Source of the DNA: Photobacterium sp. JCM 19050
Lineage (GTDB): Bacteria; Pseudomonadota; Gammaproteobacteria; Enterobacterales; Vibrionaceae
Direction of reading: 5' to 3'
Assembly (NCBI GenBank): GCA_001310455.1
Contig: BAXG01000004.1
Location: 1 to 64,000, forward strand
DNA length: 64,000 bases
Part shown: positions 34,339-44,006 of the stretch, piece by piece
Layout: each line of letters starts with the position of its first letter
Position numbering within the stretch: the stretch's first letter is position 1
The notes under the pieces: generated by a model
What the model saw: only the letters and a program-made list of their open reading frames with translations
What the model was told of the DNA's origin: nothing
The model's database searches: none
Position numbers and translations under genes: made by a program

Positions 34339-35358
34339 TTAGTTAGTCGCGATATTTAAGGGTTTGGGTTGGTTGCGGCGCTTGAAAGAAACAGGGTCGA
34401 ACTCAAAACTGTCTTCCACACGCCATTGAATAAACACAGGTTCGTCCTTGGCAAAGGACTTAAAATCATCAATCTTCAGACACACAGTCTGGTTGTTTTC
34501 GATTTCCACAAACACCAAGGTGCTGTCACCGTGGTAATCGGTTTTCTTTACCCGGCCCGGCAGGCCGCTGTCTTTTAACATCACATGTTCCGGGCGGACT
34601 CCGGTCAGCACGTCATCACCTTGCAACTGAAAAATGTTCATCGCCGGGCTGCCTATAAACTGGGCGGCAAACGTTGTCTGCGGCTGCTGGTAGAGAGTTG
34701 CAGGTTCGCCCACCTGCTCAATCTGGCCTTTGTTGAGCAAAACAATGCGATCAGCCATAGACATGGCTTCCACTTGATCATGTGTTACATAAATCACGGT
34801 CAGGCCGAGCTGCTGTTGCAAAGCACGGATTTCCGAGCGCATTTCAGCGCGTAGTTTGGCATCGAGGTTTGAAAGCGGTTCATCCATCAGGCAAATCGGA
34901 TGGTGAGAGACAATGGCCCGGGCCAGTGCCACACGCTGACGCTGGCCACCGGAAAGCTGCCCCGGAAGCTTGTCTTTATAAGGTTCGAGTGAAACTTTTT
35001 TCAACGCATCTCTTAGCCGGGCCTGCTGTTCTTGTTTGGGCAACTTGCGGGCTTTGAGACCGAAAAGGATGTTTTCAGTGACTGACAAATGCGGGAAAAG
35101 CGCGTAGGACTGAAACACCATGCTGATATTCCGCCCGCTTGGTTCGGCGCGCGTCATTACCTTGTTATCAATGATCACGTCACCTTCAGTTGGCGTCTCC
35201 AGCCCGGCAAGAATGCGTAGCAAGGTTGTTTTGCCGCAGCCTGACGGGCCGAGCAGTGCAATAAATTCGCCCTTATTAACGTCCAGACTGATATCGTTCA
35301 GGGTGACCTGGTTTCCGAACATCTTGGTAATGTTCTTGAGTTTCAGGTAGGCCATCAT
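34339..35358 (-). CDS. ugpC: ABC ATPase UgpC/MalK-like
   Basis: This 339-aa ATPase has Walker A GPSGCGKTT, signature LSGGQRQRVALARAI, Walker B ICLMDEPLSNLDAKLR, a switch His in YVTHDQVEAMSM, and a C-terminal TOBE-type regulatory domain (TGVRPEHVMLKD). It energises import through UgpAE. The start overlaps the stop of the DeoR-type regulator (TAATGATG), so the regulator is the first gene of this operon. Confidence 0.9.
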   Translation of the reverse strand: MMAYLKLKNITKMFGNQVTLNDISLDVNKGEFIALLGPSGCGKTTLLRILAGLETPTEGDVIIDNKVMTRAEPSGRNISMVFQSYALFPHLSVTENILFGLKARKLPKQEQQARLRDALKKVSLEPYKDKLPGQLSGGQRQRVALARAIVSHHPICLMDEPLSNLDAKLRAEMRSEIRALQQQLGLTVIYVTHDQVEAMSMADRIVLLNKGQIEQVGEPATLYQQPQTTFAAQFIGSPAMNIFQLQGDDVLTGVRPEHVMLKDSGLPGRVKKTDYHGDSTLVFVEIENNQTVCLKIDDFKSFAKDEPVFIQWRVEDSFEFDPVSFKRRNQPKPLNIATN

Positions 35359-36119
35359 TACTTCCCTGTCATTCGGACTGGCAACTGGTTTTCTTCACAC
35401 AGTGCGAGCAGCGCCGGGTCATCACAATCCGTGAACAGCATGTCTACGTCCCGCATGGTCGCGAATGTGACACTTGCAGATCGAAGAAACTTGCTGCTGT
35501 CTGCCAGTAAAAAACGTTGTTTGCTTCTGCTAAGCAACAATTCGGTGATTTCCGCTTCTTCATACTGGAACTCAAGTAACTCACCGGTATCTGAGATGCC
35601 TGCACAGCTGCAAATCGCATAATCGGCACGGAAGCTCTGCAGCAACTTCATGGTTAAAGATCCCATGATGTCTTTGTGCTGGTTTCTCATCCGCCCGCCT
35701 GCAATCCAAATTTCAATATCCGGCAGCTCGCTGACGATGAGCGCCGCATTGATGTTGTTGGTTACAATCGTCAGGGGTTTACCCGGTTTAATCGACTTGG
35801 CAAATTCCATCACCGTCGTACCATAGCCAAGAAACACCGTTGAACCGGGCTCGATATGTTCCTCGGCAATCGCGCCGATTTCCTGCTTGATCACAGAATT
35901 GTGCATTGAGCGCGCACTGTAGGCATGGTTGGAAATAGAAGGTGGCACCGTAACGCCACCATGTTTCTTTTTCGCCAACCCCATTTCACAAAGCGCATTA
36001 ATATCCCGGCGGATAGTCTGAGACGTCACACCGAAATGCTCTGAGAGTTGCTCAGTGCTGACAAATCCCCGTTCTCCAATCAGGCGGAGAATATCTTGCT
36101 GTCTTGATTCCAGATGCAT
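35358..36119 (-). CDS. DeoR-family repressor (GlpR-like), first gene of ugp operon
   Basis: This 253-aa protein has the DeoR helix-turn-helix (FVSTEQLSEHFGVTSQTIRRDI) and a DeoR C-terminal sugar-phosphate sensor domain (GYGTTVMEFAKSI, TNNINAAL, WIAGGRMRN). It probably senses a phosphorylated product of the imported substrate, such as glycerol 3-phosphate, and represses the operon. Two TTCRTTYGAA sites lie just before its start, consistent with self-repression. Confidence 0.87.
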   Translation of the reverse strand: MHLESRQQDILRLIGERGFVSTEQLSEHFGVTSQTIRRDINALCEMGLAKKKHGGVTVPPSISNHAYSARSMHNSVIKQEIGAIAEEHIEPGSTVFLGYGTTVMEFAKSIKPGKPLTIVTNNINAALIVSELPDIEIWIAGGRMRNQHKDIMGSLTMKLLQSFRADYAICSCAGISDTGELLEFQYEEAEITELLLSRSKQRFLLADSSKFLRSASVTFATMRDVDMLFTDCDDPALLALCEENQLPVRMTGK

Positions 36120-36125
36120 GAACTA

Positions 36126-36155
36126 TTCATTCGAAGTATTTATTGTTCGTTTGAA
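36126..36155 (-). promoter_or_regulatory. Tandem DeoR-type operator candidate
   Basis: TTCATTCGAA (36126-36135) and TTCGTTTGAA (36146-36155) repeat with an exact 20-bp spacing, two helical turns. They lie 7-36 bp upstream of the start of the DeoR-type gene. A third related ATTCGAAT is at about 36243. GlpR-type operators are built on TTCG half-sites, so autoregulation is plausible. Confidence 0.55.
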
Positions 36156-36386
36156 TGTAATCAGGCTACATGACACAGATATGTCGCAAATATGACTCAA
36201 CGATTACCCTCGATATATTTGTTTTTATCAAGGTCATAAAAAATTCGAATATTTTCAGATGAATCTCAGAAGTGACTTTTTGAAAGCGATATGTTGAAAG
36301 CGATGGCAGCTGTTTTTTAATGCACGGACAACAGCAATATCCCGTCGAAATTAATTCTCGACTTTGCCGTAACGGAGGCGGGCTGA

Positions 36387-38000
36387 TTACATCATGGCCT
36401 TGTATTTCAGTTGGTCCCGGTACATTTCGTGGAATACCCGGTACTTGGCATCAAAGAAATCTGTCGTTGAGGGTTGCGGCGTTACCGTCCGGCCGGGTTT
36501 GCTCATGGAAGACATCGCAGACGGAATATCAGCATATTTTCCACCTGCAACTGCGCCCAGCATGGCCGCTCCCAAAAGCACCGCTTCCGGCTCTTTAGGA
36601 AGGTGGACAACACAGCCCGTCGCATTGGCATGCTGTTGAAGGAAGAGAGGATTTTTCGTTCCGCCTCCGCAGGCAAGAATGGTATCTATCCGGTAACCGG
36701 CAAAGTTCATCGCATCGATAATATGGCGAGTTCCCAGCGCAATGGCTTGAACAGTTGCGAGGTATTGCAGTGCCAAGCTGTCAAAAGATTGATCAAGTTT
36801 CAGCCCTGCGATCATGCCGGTCAGGGAGGGATTGGCTCGTGGGGAACGATTCCCGTGGAAATAGGGCAAAATGTGGAATGATTCGGTCAGTTCAGAGATC
36901 TCCCCACCGCCGGCAAGTGTTACCAGGTGATCATTGAGCAGCGCATAAACAGATGTATTTTCCTTTTGTGCTTTTGCCTTCAGATCCGGGTAAGCCGCAT
37001 GGCTGGCAATCATATGGTCCACCAGCGAACCGGTTGCCGATTGCCCGCCTTCATTGAGCCAGAAACCCGGTACCATCGCGTGATAGTACGGCCCCCAAAC
37101 ACCGTCGATTTTCCGCGCTTCCGGTGATACCACCATGTGGCAGGACGACGTCCCGCCGATAAGTGCCAAACGGCGGTCAAAGTCGATGTCTTCCCCGGTT
37201 GAAATCCCAAGCACACCCAACCCTCCGGCGTGGGCATCGATGATCGATGTCGCCACCGGCGTGCCCGGAGCCAAACCCAATTCGGCCGCAGCGCGCTCTG
37301 TCAGGCCACTTCCTACAGGTTGACCCATTGGAACAATCCTGCTTCCGATTTTTTCAGCTCCGTCATCAAGCAGGTCAACCAGGCCAATGGTTTCGAAATA
37401 GTCCCTGTCCCAGCTGGATTCGTGTCCCATATATGTCCACTTACAGACAGTGGAACAGAGAGAACGGCTGTCATCCCCGGTCGCCTTCCAGGTCAGGAAA
37501 TCAGGGAGGTCGAAGAAATACCCGGCGCTCTGCCACGTATGAGGCATTTCTCGTTTCAGCCAACGGAGTTTCGGTGTTTGCATTTCGGGGGAAATGACGT
37601 TCCCTACATATTCCAGCACCTTGAGTTGGGTTGCGTTTATCGCTTCCGCATCATGCAATGCCCGGTGATCCATCCACATAATGATATTTTGAGATGAAAG
37701 GCCGGTCGGGCTGACCGTAAGCGGTTGGCCTTTGGTATCCAGAACCACAAGGGAGCAGGTTGCATCAACCCCAATGCCGTTCACGTCATCCGGATTGATA
37801 CCTGCCTGTGACACTGCCTTTTTTACTGACTGGCAGACCGCCTGCCAGATATTGTCAGATGACTGTTCGACAAAATCAGTGCGTGGACGATAGATATCGA
37901 TCGGGTAGGACGCTTCCCCGACTTTCACTCCGTTCGCATCAAATACGCCGGCACGCGCACTGCCACTGCCCACATCAATCCCGATGTAATATCCAGCCAT
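36387..38000 (-). CDS. FGGY-family carbohydrate kinase (ribulokinase-like)
   Basis: This 537-aa kinase has an actin-like ATPase fold starting YYIGIDVGSGSARAGVFD (phosphate 1). It continues with VDATCSLVVLD, HRALHDAEAI, the substrate-region WTYMGHE, IDAHAGGLGVLG and the C-terminal ACGGGTKNPLF. These features place it in the ribulokinase branch of FGGY, which phosphorylates ketopentoses or related polyols. It is the last gene of the sugar operon, after a DTE-type epimerase, so the epimerised sugar is the likely substrate. The frame is intact. Confidence 0.87.
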   Translation of the reverse strand: MAGYYIGIDVGSGSARAGVFDANGVKVGEASYPIDIYRPRTDFVEQSSDNIWQAVCQSVKKAVSQAGINPDDVNGIGVDATCSLVVLDTKGQPLTVSPTGLSSQNIIMWMDHRALHDAEAINATQLKVLEYVGNVISPEMQTPKLRWLKREMPHTWQSAGYFFDLPDFLTWKATGDDSRSLCSTVCKWTYMGHESSWDRDYFETIGLVDLLDDGAEKIGSRIVPMGQPVGSGLTERAAAELGLAPGTPVATSIIDAHAGGLGVLGISTGEDIDFDRRLALIGGTSSCHMVVSPEARKIDGVWGPYYHAMVPGFWLNEGGQSATGSLVDHMIASHAAYPDLKAKAQKENTSVYALLNDHLVTLAGGGEISELTESFHILPYFHGNRSPRANPSLTGMIAGLKLDQSFDSLALQYLATVQAIALGTRHIIDAMNFAGYRIDTILACGGGTKNPLFLQQHANATGCVVHLPKEPEAVLLGAAMLGAVAGGKYADIPSAMSSMSKPGRTVTPQPSTTDFFDAKYRVFHEMYRDQLKYKAMM

Positions 38001-38040
38001 TGATCAATCCAATTAACCTAGGTAAACCACACTGGTTCCA

Positions 38041-38058
38041 ACCTTCGCGGGAATGACA
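38041..38058. repeat. REP-like fragment
   Basis: ACCTTCGCGGGAATGACA in the gap between kinase and epimerase resembles one arm of the CGCGAAGGCGGG-type palindromes also found at about 53353-53430. Confidence 0.4.
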
Positions 38059-38125
38059 GCACTGACTGTCACCAATCTATGTCATCACTGCCGCGGATGA
38101 GGCCCAGTTCCTTTGTGCTATTACA

Positions 38126-38976
38126 TTAAAGCAGACGATACTGCTTGGCTTTATTACGAAGGAACATCAGGCCGTCGGTCATTACCTCTTCCGGCTCTCC
38201 GCTACCGGTCGCCAGACAGAAAGTGCAGACGCAATTTGCGGCGGCAAGTTGATAAAGCTTTCCATCGTCATCCCGCCTTTAAAGCCCACCGCTGCGAGAC
38301 CGGCAAAAATCTCGTCCCAGTCGCAGGTTCCGGTGCCCGGCACGCCCCGGTCACTCTCAGAAAGGTGGATGTATTTCAGGTGGTCTTTACAGTCAAGGAT
38401 CCCGTTAACCACACCTTTCTCCTCGATATTCATATGGTAAGTATCAAGGTGGATAAAAATATTGTCAGAGCCGATTTTCTCAAGCAAATCCACCGCAGCC
38501 GCTGCGGTATTGAACAGGTGGTTTTCGTAGCGGTTAATGACTTCGATGCCCAGCTCAATTCCCTGGCTTTTGGCGTAATCCGCGACACGCTTCATGGTAA
38601 TGGCAACGTTATCCAACTCCTTCTGTGTCGGTGGAACACCGGTGCGCTCACCAATTCCGCCATAGGTCACACCGGTCAGTGCCAGCCCGCCGAGGCCAAC
38701 CGTTTTATCGACCGCCAATTTGAGGAAATCGAAGGCTTTATCCGGTACCTGGGAAGGCAGACAATGGAGTGGCACCCCCAGAGAACAGACTGCCTGAAGC
38801 TCGGCTTTTTCCAGCAACTCACGGGTATGGGGGGCATCGACCCCCGGCGGATCGAGCATGGTGATCTCCAGAAAATCGATACCGCTGTATTTGCTGGCTT
38901 CCGATACAGCGCGCTCGGCCCCTTCCCGGGTCCATTCCATCGCCCACATACTTGTGTGTACACCAAACCCTTTCAT
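38126..38976 (-). CDS. Sugar epimerase/isomerase, DTE-like TIM barrel
   Basis: This AP-endonuclease-2/xylose-isomerase-like TIM barrel is of the D-tagatose/D-psicose 3-epimerase type. Metal-ligand regions are visible: GIELGIEVINRYENH (Glu), NIFIHLDTYHMNIEE (Asp), YIHLSESDRGVPG (His region) and GGMTMESF (Glu). The frame slips near 38190 where a G is missing; repaired, it ends KQYRLL at 38126, about 283 aa. It sits between the sugar permeases and the FGGY kinase, so it probably converts the imported ketose before phosphorylation. Confidence 0.8.
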
Positions 38977-40010
38977 CTAAACTCTCCTTTTAAATCGTGT
39001 CCAACACCAACGGAAAATCATCACAGCGATCAGAAACAACCCCCACGCCGCGGTGGAAAAATGCTGGTTAACCCCAATCAGGTTCAAACCGGAGGAAAGC
39101 GCCTGAAGGATCACCAGCGACAACAACACCGACACCACTCGACCAAATCCGCCAAACGGGTCAACCCCGCCAAGGAAACAAGCCAGTACCGTAATCAGAA
39201 GGTAAGACTCGCCATGCCCTACCCGCACCGAGTTGAAACGGAGCATCATGACAATCCCGGCAACCGCACACAGCACACCGGACAAGGTATAAACCCATGT
39301 CAGCGACCGCCGGGTGTGAATACCGGAGTAACGCACCGCCTCAATGTTTGAGCCCATCAGGTAGGTGATCAGCCCAAGCCGGCTGTGAGCAAGGAAGATG
39401 TAGCAGCAAAGAAATGCCGCCAGCATGATAAGCAGCGGGACCGGGATACCGAGCAGGCTGCCATGTCCGAGTGGCTGGATATATTCCGGGAAGCCGGAAA
39501 TATCCTTTCCCCGGGTCAGGAACTCACCCAACCCGCGTAGGAAAATCATCATCGCCAGCGAGACCAATATCGGGTGGGCATTGGTGTAGGAAATGACCGC
39601 GCCCATAATGTACCCGGCCATAGCCCCAACCAGAATAGCCGCCATGCACCCTGCAATAAACACCCATATAGGTGCATCCGGCCCGCCATAGGTGGTCAGC
39701 ACCCACGCCACTGTCAGCCCGCAGAAATTGGCGGTAAAAGTAATGGCGAGATTCAGCCGCCGGTAAGGATTGGCAGCAGCATGGCTAGCGTCAGCAACCC
39801 AAGCTCCGGTAACTGGAACGCCATGGATTCAAAATTGGCAACCGACAAAAAGCGCGGGGACGCCATGCTGAACCCGGTGAACACTGCCACCAGCAACAGG
39901 CTGAGGCCAACGTTTTCAATGCCAACCGTCTTCACCAGCCCCTGCCAGATGCTTCCTTCACGTTTCACTTTTGCCCCTTGCCCGGTGCGCTCAGCGGTGT
40001 GGTTACTCAT
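38977..40010 (-). CDS. Sugar ABC permease 2, RbsC-like (frameshifted)
   Basis: This ribose-class permease of about 344 aa has ten hydrophobic segments and NAHPILVSLAMMIFLRGLGE plus GSNIEAVRYSGI, the usual RbsC-type cytoplasmic motifs. The first 85 residues (from ATG 40010) are separated from the rest by one missing base near 39757, inside LPILTGGLNLAITF. Its ATG overlaps the end of permease 1 by 8 bp, and its stop abuts the epimerase ATG. Confidence 0.85.
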
Positions 40011-41066
40011 GACCGCCCCCCTGCACCGGCTGAACCCCGGCCCTGCCCTTCAACCATGGAGGGACAGGCACCGTAGACCAGTCGATATTGGAAACGGATA
40101 TCGCCACCAGAATGACGATACCCACCACCATCTTGAATGCGTAAGGCGACACACCCAGCAGATTCAACCCGTTTTGTGTTACCGCCACCAGCATCACACC
40201 CAGAATGCAGCCCAATACGGTCCCACGGCCGCCACCGAGCCGTGCTCCGCCAAGTACCACAGCAGCCAGCACATCCAGCTCCCGCCCGTACATCGCATTC
40301 GGCACAACCTCCTGGGCATAATTCACCTGCATCAGCCCGGCAATACCGGCCATCATCCCCATCCAGCAGAAGGCAATGTACTGCATTGCGCCGATATTGA
40401 TGCCGATTCGCCTTGCCCCCTCCGGGTTATTGCCGAAGGCATATAGCTGGCGGCCGATATTGGTATGGCGAACCAAAAACCACGTTGCAAAAACGCATAT
40501 CGCCATCACCACCACCGGCAGGGTGAGTTCAGCCAGCTTCCGTTTGGCATTTCGTGTTCAAAGATAATCACCCGGTCTGTCCACCAGTCCGGCAGGTTGT
40601 AGATGGATACTCCTCGGGTAAAGAACATCAACAGCCCGAAAAAGGCATTGAAAGTGGCGATAGTCACCACTATCGAGATAATCCTAAAGTGGTGAATTAA
40701 CGCCGCGTTTATCACCCCAAGGCCAATACCGACAATGGCGGAGAAAAGCACACCCAGCGCCCAGTTCCCACCGCCGATTTGCAACAGCGTGGTGGCAACA
40801 AGGTACTGCACAACCGATGCACCGACCGCAAACGAGATATCGATCCCCCCGGCAATCAGCACCACCAACAGGCCGACAGCAAAAATCAGGTTGATAGAAC
40901 TGGCATTCAGCAGGTCAAACAGGTTGGTCAGGGTAAAGAACTGCTCCGTTACCAGGGACAGTCCGAAACAAGCCACCAGAAGCACACCAGCCAACCAAAC
41001 CTCCGTGGTTTGGTGGCGGTAAAGTTCACTCCACCAGGTATGCCGGGATAAGGAGGATTCAGACAT
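40003..41066 (-). CDS. Sugar ABC permease 1, RbsC-like (frameshifted)
   Basis: This second ribose-class permease of about 354 aa has GIDISFAVGASVVQYL and GNNPEGARRIGINIGAMQ as conserved cytoplasmic loops. One base is missing near 40537, where the protein should read GSWLELTLPVVVMAI. The start is ATG 41066 (MSESSLSRHTWW), overlapping the ATPase stop by 8 bp. It forms a heterodimer with permease 2. Confidence 0.85.
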
Positions 41067-42570
41067 ACACTGCCTCCTCCAGGACATCCAGCGAGCAGTT
41101 ACGCGGGTCGTATTCCCCGACAATATGCCCGTCTGCCATGTGAAGCACCCGGTCTGCGTTGTAATAGACTTCCTGGATTTCGTCGGAAATCAGCAAAATT
41201 GCCAGACCTTTGCCAGCAAGTTCCCGCACGATATCAAAAATACCTGCACGCGCCCCTACATCCACCCCCACTGTCGGGGAGTCCAGAATAAGCAGAGTCG
41301 GCTCAGTTGCCAGCCATTTGGCAATCGCGATACGTTGCTGGTTCCCGCCGGACAGCGTAGAAACCGCATCTTCCGGCTGGCCGATTTTGACCATCAGTTC
41401 CCGGATCCAATGCCGTACCACGCTGTCTTTTTTCCGGTGGGAAATAAGCCCGGTTTTCGCCAGCAGGCGGTCAAGAACCGGCAATGCAATATTGTCAGCA
41501 ATCGGCTGTTCCTGAATAAGACCAAGGGATAGCCGGTCTTCCGACAGGTACGCAACACCGGCGGCAATGGCATCCCGGTTTGAACTAAACCTCATCCGGT
41601 GGCCGTTCAGGTAAATCTCACCAAAATCCGGGTCAGTCATTCCGAACAGTGCCTTGCCAAGCTCGGTACGGCCTGCACCAATCAACCCGGTAAGGCCAAC
41701 CACTTCCCCGGCACGGATTTGCAGGGTGACATCTTTGAAGTCATGGCCCTGACCCAGTTCACAGGTATGCAGGACAACAGGGAAGTCGGCAGTATCACGG
41801 GCAGCAACGCTGGAGGTAAATTCCCGCCCGGTCATCAGCTCGGTCAGCCGGGTCTGGGTCATGGTGGCAGTATCGTAAACCCCGACCATCTTGCCATCCC
41901 GCAGTACCGTCACCCGGTTGGAAATCGCCAGCACTTCCACCAGCCGATGACTCACAAACACCACCGCCACACCACTGGCAGACAGTTTTCTTACCACATC
42001 CAGCAGGTAGTCCGTTTCTGCCTGAGTCAGGGAAGCTGTTGGCTCATCCATAAACACCACCTGGGCATCTGAGACCAACGCACGGGCTATCGCCACAATC
42101 TGGCGCTTGGCGATAGGAAGGTCTTTCACCGCTTCATTGAGGTCGAGTTCTACACCCAGCTTTTGCAACGCTTGCGTGGCAACTGACGACATGGATTTGT
42201 GGTTAATCCAGCGCACTTTCATGCCAAGGCTGCCTTCGATGGCAATGTTCTCTGCCACCGTCAGCTCAGGGAAAAGTGCCAGATCCTGCCAGATAACGGC
42301 GACGCCAAGCTCCCTTGCCTGACGGGGTGAAATCCGGCCCAGCCTCTGCCCGGCCAGCGACATTTCTGCACCACGCTCAGGCTGGTAAACCCCGGTAATA
42401 ACTTTTATCAGCGTACTTTTACCGCAGCCATTTTCCCCGGCAAGGCAATGCACTTCACCGGCTCCGACCTCAAAATCCACGTTGTCGAGCGCCAGCACAC
42501 CGCCAAAGCACTTGGAAACATGCCGGAACCGGATTACCGGCTCCTGCTTGCTCTGCTGTCCCTGTTCCAC
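41059..42570 (-). CDS. Sugar ABC ATPase, RbsA-like (two ABC domains)
   Basis: This 503-aa tandem ATPase has a first domain with Walker A GENGCGKST, a shortened signature and Walker B VVFMDEPTASL. The second domain has the degenerate Walker A LIGAGRTELGKAL usual in this class, signature LSGGNQQRIAIAKWL and LLILDSPTVGVDVGAR. It is intact. It powers the two RbsC-like permeases; the substrate is a monosaccharide or polyol, inferred from the operon. Confidence 0.9.
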   Translation of the reverse strand: MEQGQQSKQEPVIRFRHVSKCFGGVLALDNVDFEVGAGEVHCLAGENGCGKSTLIKVITGVYQPERGAEMSLAGQRLGRISPRQARELGVAVIWQDLALFPELTVAENIAIEGSLGMKVRWINHKSMSSVATQALQKLGVELDLNEAVKDLPIAKRQIVAIARALVSDAQVVFMDEPTASLTQAETDYLLDVVRKLSASGVAVVFVSHRLVEVLAISNRVTVLRDGKMVGVYDTATMTQTRLTELMTGREFTSSVAARDTADFPVVLHTCELGQGHDFKDVTLQIRAGEVVGLTGLIGAGRTELGKALFGMTDPDFGEIYLNGHRMRFSSNRDAIAAGVAYLSEDRLSLGLIQEQPIADNIALPVLDRLLAKTGLISHRKKDSVVRHWIRELMVKIGQPEDAVSTLSGGNQQRIAIAKWLATEPTLLILDSPTVGVDVGARAGIFDIVRELAGKGLAILLISDEIQEVYYNADRVLHMADGHIVGEYDPRNCSLDVLEEAVYV

Positions 42571-42627
42571 CCGCTCACTCCCTGATGAAATGTTTTCTTA
42601 CTGACCTTCCAAAGCAGCAAAAGCGGC

Positions 42628-43615
42628 TTACAGCCCCATGGCGGCCAGATCGTCAACGGTGTTTTTGTTGAGCTCAACCAGCTGGTCAACAATCAGGTTG
42701 GTGGAACCGGCTTTCGGGTTCACTTCACCAAGCCCAGGGACAGTGGTGCCCGGCTTGATTTCTTCACCCTTGAGCAGCATGTCGCCAATGGTTACAAACA
42801 CCTTGCCAGCTTCCATCGGGTTCCACATAAAGCCGCCGGTCAATACGCCGGAATGAACCAGTTTGCGACCCTGGCCTGGGGAAAACGGCCCGAGCACCAG
42901 AATGTCACCCACTTTGCGGCGTTCCTGTACAGCTCGCGCCGCCCCGATAGCCTTGGCTTCCGAAAGCAAGGAAGCCCTTGAGATCCGGATTGGCCGACAT
43001 TAAATCCAGCGCCGTCGTACGGCTGTCATCCACACTTTCGGCGACGCCGTAGCGGTCACCGATAAGTTCCATATCCGGGTGGTTGGCTTTGATATATTCG
43101 ATGGCGGCATCGGCCCAGGCGTTATGGAGGGGAACGGTCAGTGAACCAACAAACACTGCGTACTTGCCCTGGCCACCGAGCTTGTCAGCCAGCATTTTGC
43201 CGTAGGCATCTCCAAAGCCTTTTACGGACGCCAGTTCAAAATTCCAGTCGACATTTTTCTGAGCAGGAGACTCATGGGTAATAACTTTGATCCCCTGAGA
43301 ACGCGCCTTTGCCAGTACAGGCTCAAGCACTTCGGCGTCATTTGGCACCACGCCAATGACATCCACGCCCTGCGCAATCAAGTCTTCGATAGCACGCACC
43401 TGCAGCGCAGGGTCTGCACTGGTTGGCCCAATCATAAAAGCGTTCATGCCTAGCGCGCCGCCCTGTTGTTTAATGCCTGCTTCCATGGCATTGAACCAAG
43501 GGATACCACCAATTTTTACCACCACACCCATGGAGGGTTTGTCGGCCGCAAACGCTGCTGTGGCAGACATAACTGAAAATACGAGTGCGCTAAAGAGTGT
43601 CAGCAACTTTTTCAT
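42628..43615 (-). CDS. Periplasmic sugar-binding protein, LsrB/RhaS-like (frameshifted)
   Basis: This family-2 periplasmic binding protein of about 330 aa has a signal peptide (LFSALVFSVMSATAAFA). Its sequence resembles the LsrB/RhaS group (VVVKIGGIPWFNAMEAG, GVVPNDAEVLEPVLAKA). One base is missing near 42968, where it should read FGSQGAIGAARAVQ. As I remember LsrB, an Asp-Gln pair contacts autoinducer-2; here that stretch reads TVPLHNAW, so AI-2 binding is unlikely. It is the first gene of the sugar operon and faces the LacI gene. Confidence 0.83.
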
Positions 43616-43729
43616 ACCAGAATCCTTCTATTGAACAGACATCACGGCCTGTCTCTGATCTCGATGTTGCAGGTCCAAATTCAGCGGAACTGCCTCACTG
43701 CAATTCCGGAAACTTTCTCTGTCCAGAGA

Positions 43730-43749
43730 AAGCACAATCGATGTAGCAA
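43730..43749. promoter_or_regulatory. LacI-type operator candidate 1
   Basis: AAGCACAATCGATGTAGCAA is centred on ATCGAT and shares 17 of 19 core bases with operator candidate 2, 112 bp away. It lies about 115 bp upstream of the binding-protein gene. Confidence 0.55.
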
Positions 43750-43841
43750 AATGAGAAAAGCAAATCCCGTCGGCTTTCGCTGCCTCGGTTTTACATTCAA
43801 TCCAAACCGAGGAAGATGTTTCCGGCGGTGTGCTTCAAAAG

Positions 43842-43861
43842 TTGCACAATCGATAGAGCAA
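43842..43861. promoter_or_regulatory. LacI-type operator candidate 2
   Basis: TTGCACAATCGATAGAGCAA is an imperfect palindrome with a central ATCGAT; 16 of 20 positions match its own reverse complement. LacI-family operators are of this length and often have a central CG. With candidate 1 it could allow looping. Confidence 0.6.
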
Positions 43862-44006
43862 ATTCTGGTTTATAATGAATCTGTTTAGTTGTTCCAAAAT
43901 TGATACAGTTATCAATTTGTGAATCCGGAAAATCTAACCCAATAAATTTAAAAGAATTATTTTTCACAAATTTGGATATGCGCCTTGCGGCACAAACAGG
44001 ATTGGA

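Larger units (their letters stand above)
43616..44006. other. Divergent control region, sugar operon / lacI
   Basis: This gap of 391 bp contains the promoters of both units. It holds two operator-like palindromes (43730-43749, 43842-43861). A further perfect 10-bp inverted repeat, AATTTGTGAA at 43914-43923 and TTCACAAATT at 43973-43982, lies just upstream of the LacI gene. Confidence 0.6.

Noticed and set aside
38113..39351. 412-codon plus-strand open frame
   Set aside because: It runs antisense through the epimerase and permease genes and is rich in His, Arg and Pro, as expected for a shadow frame.
42628..43615. Autoinducer-2 (Lsr) uptake system
   Set aside because: The binding protein resembles LsrB overall, but the Asp-Gln contact stretch differs and lsrK, lsrF and lsrG-type genes are missing.
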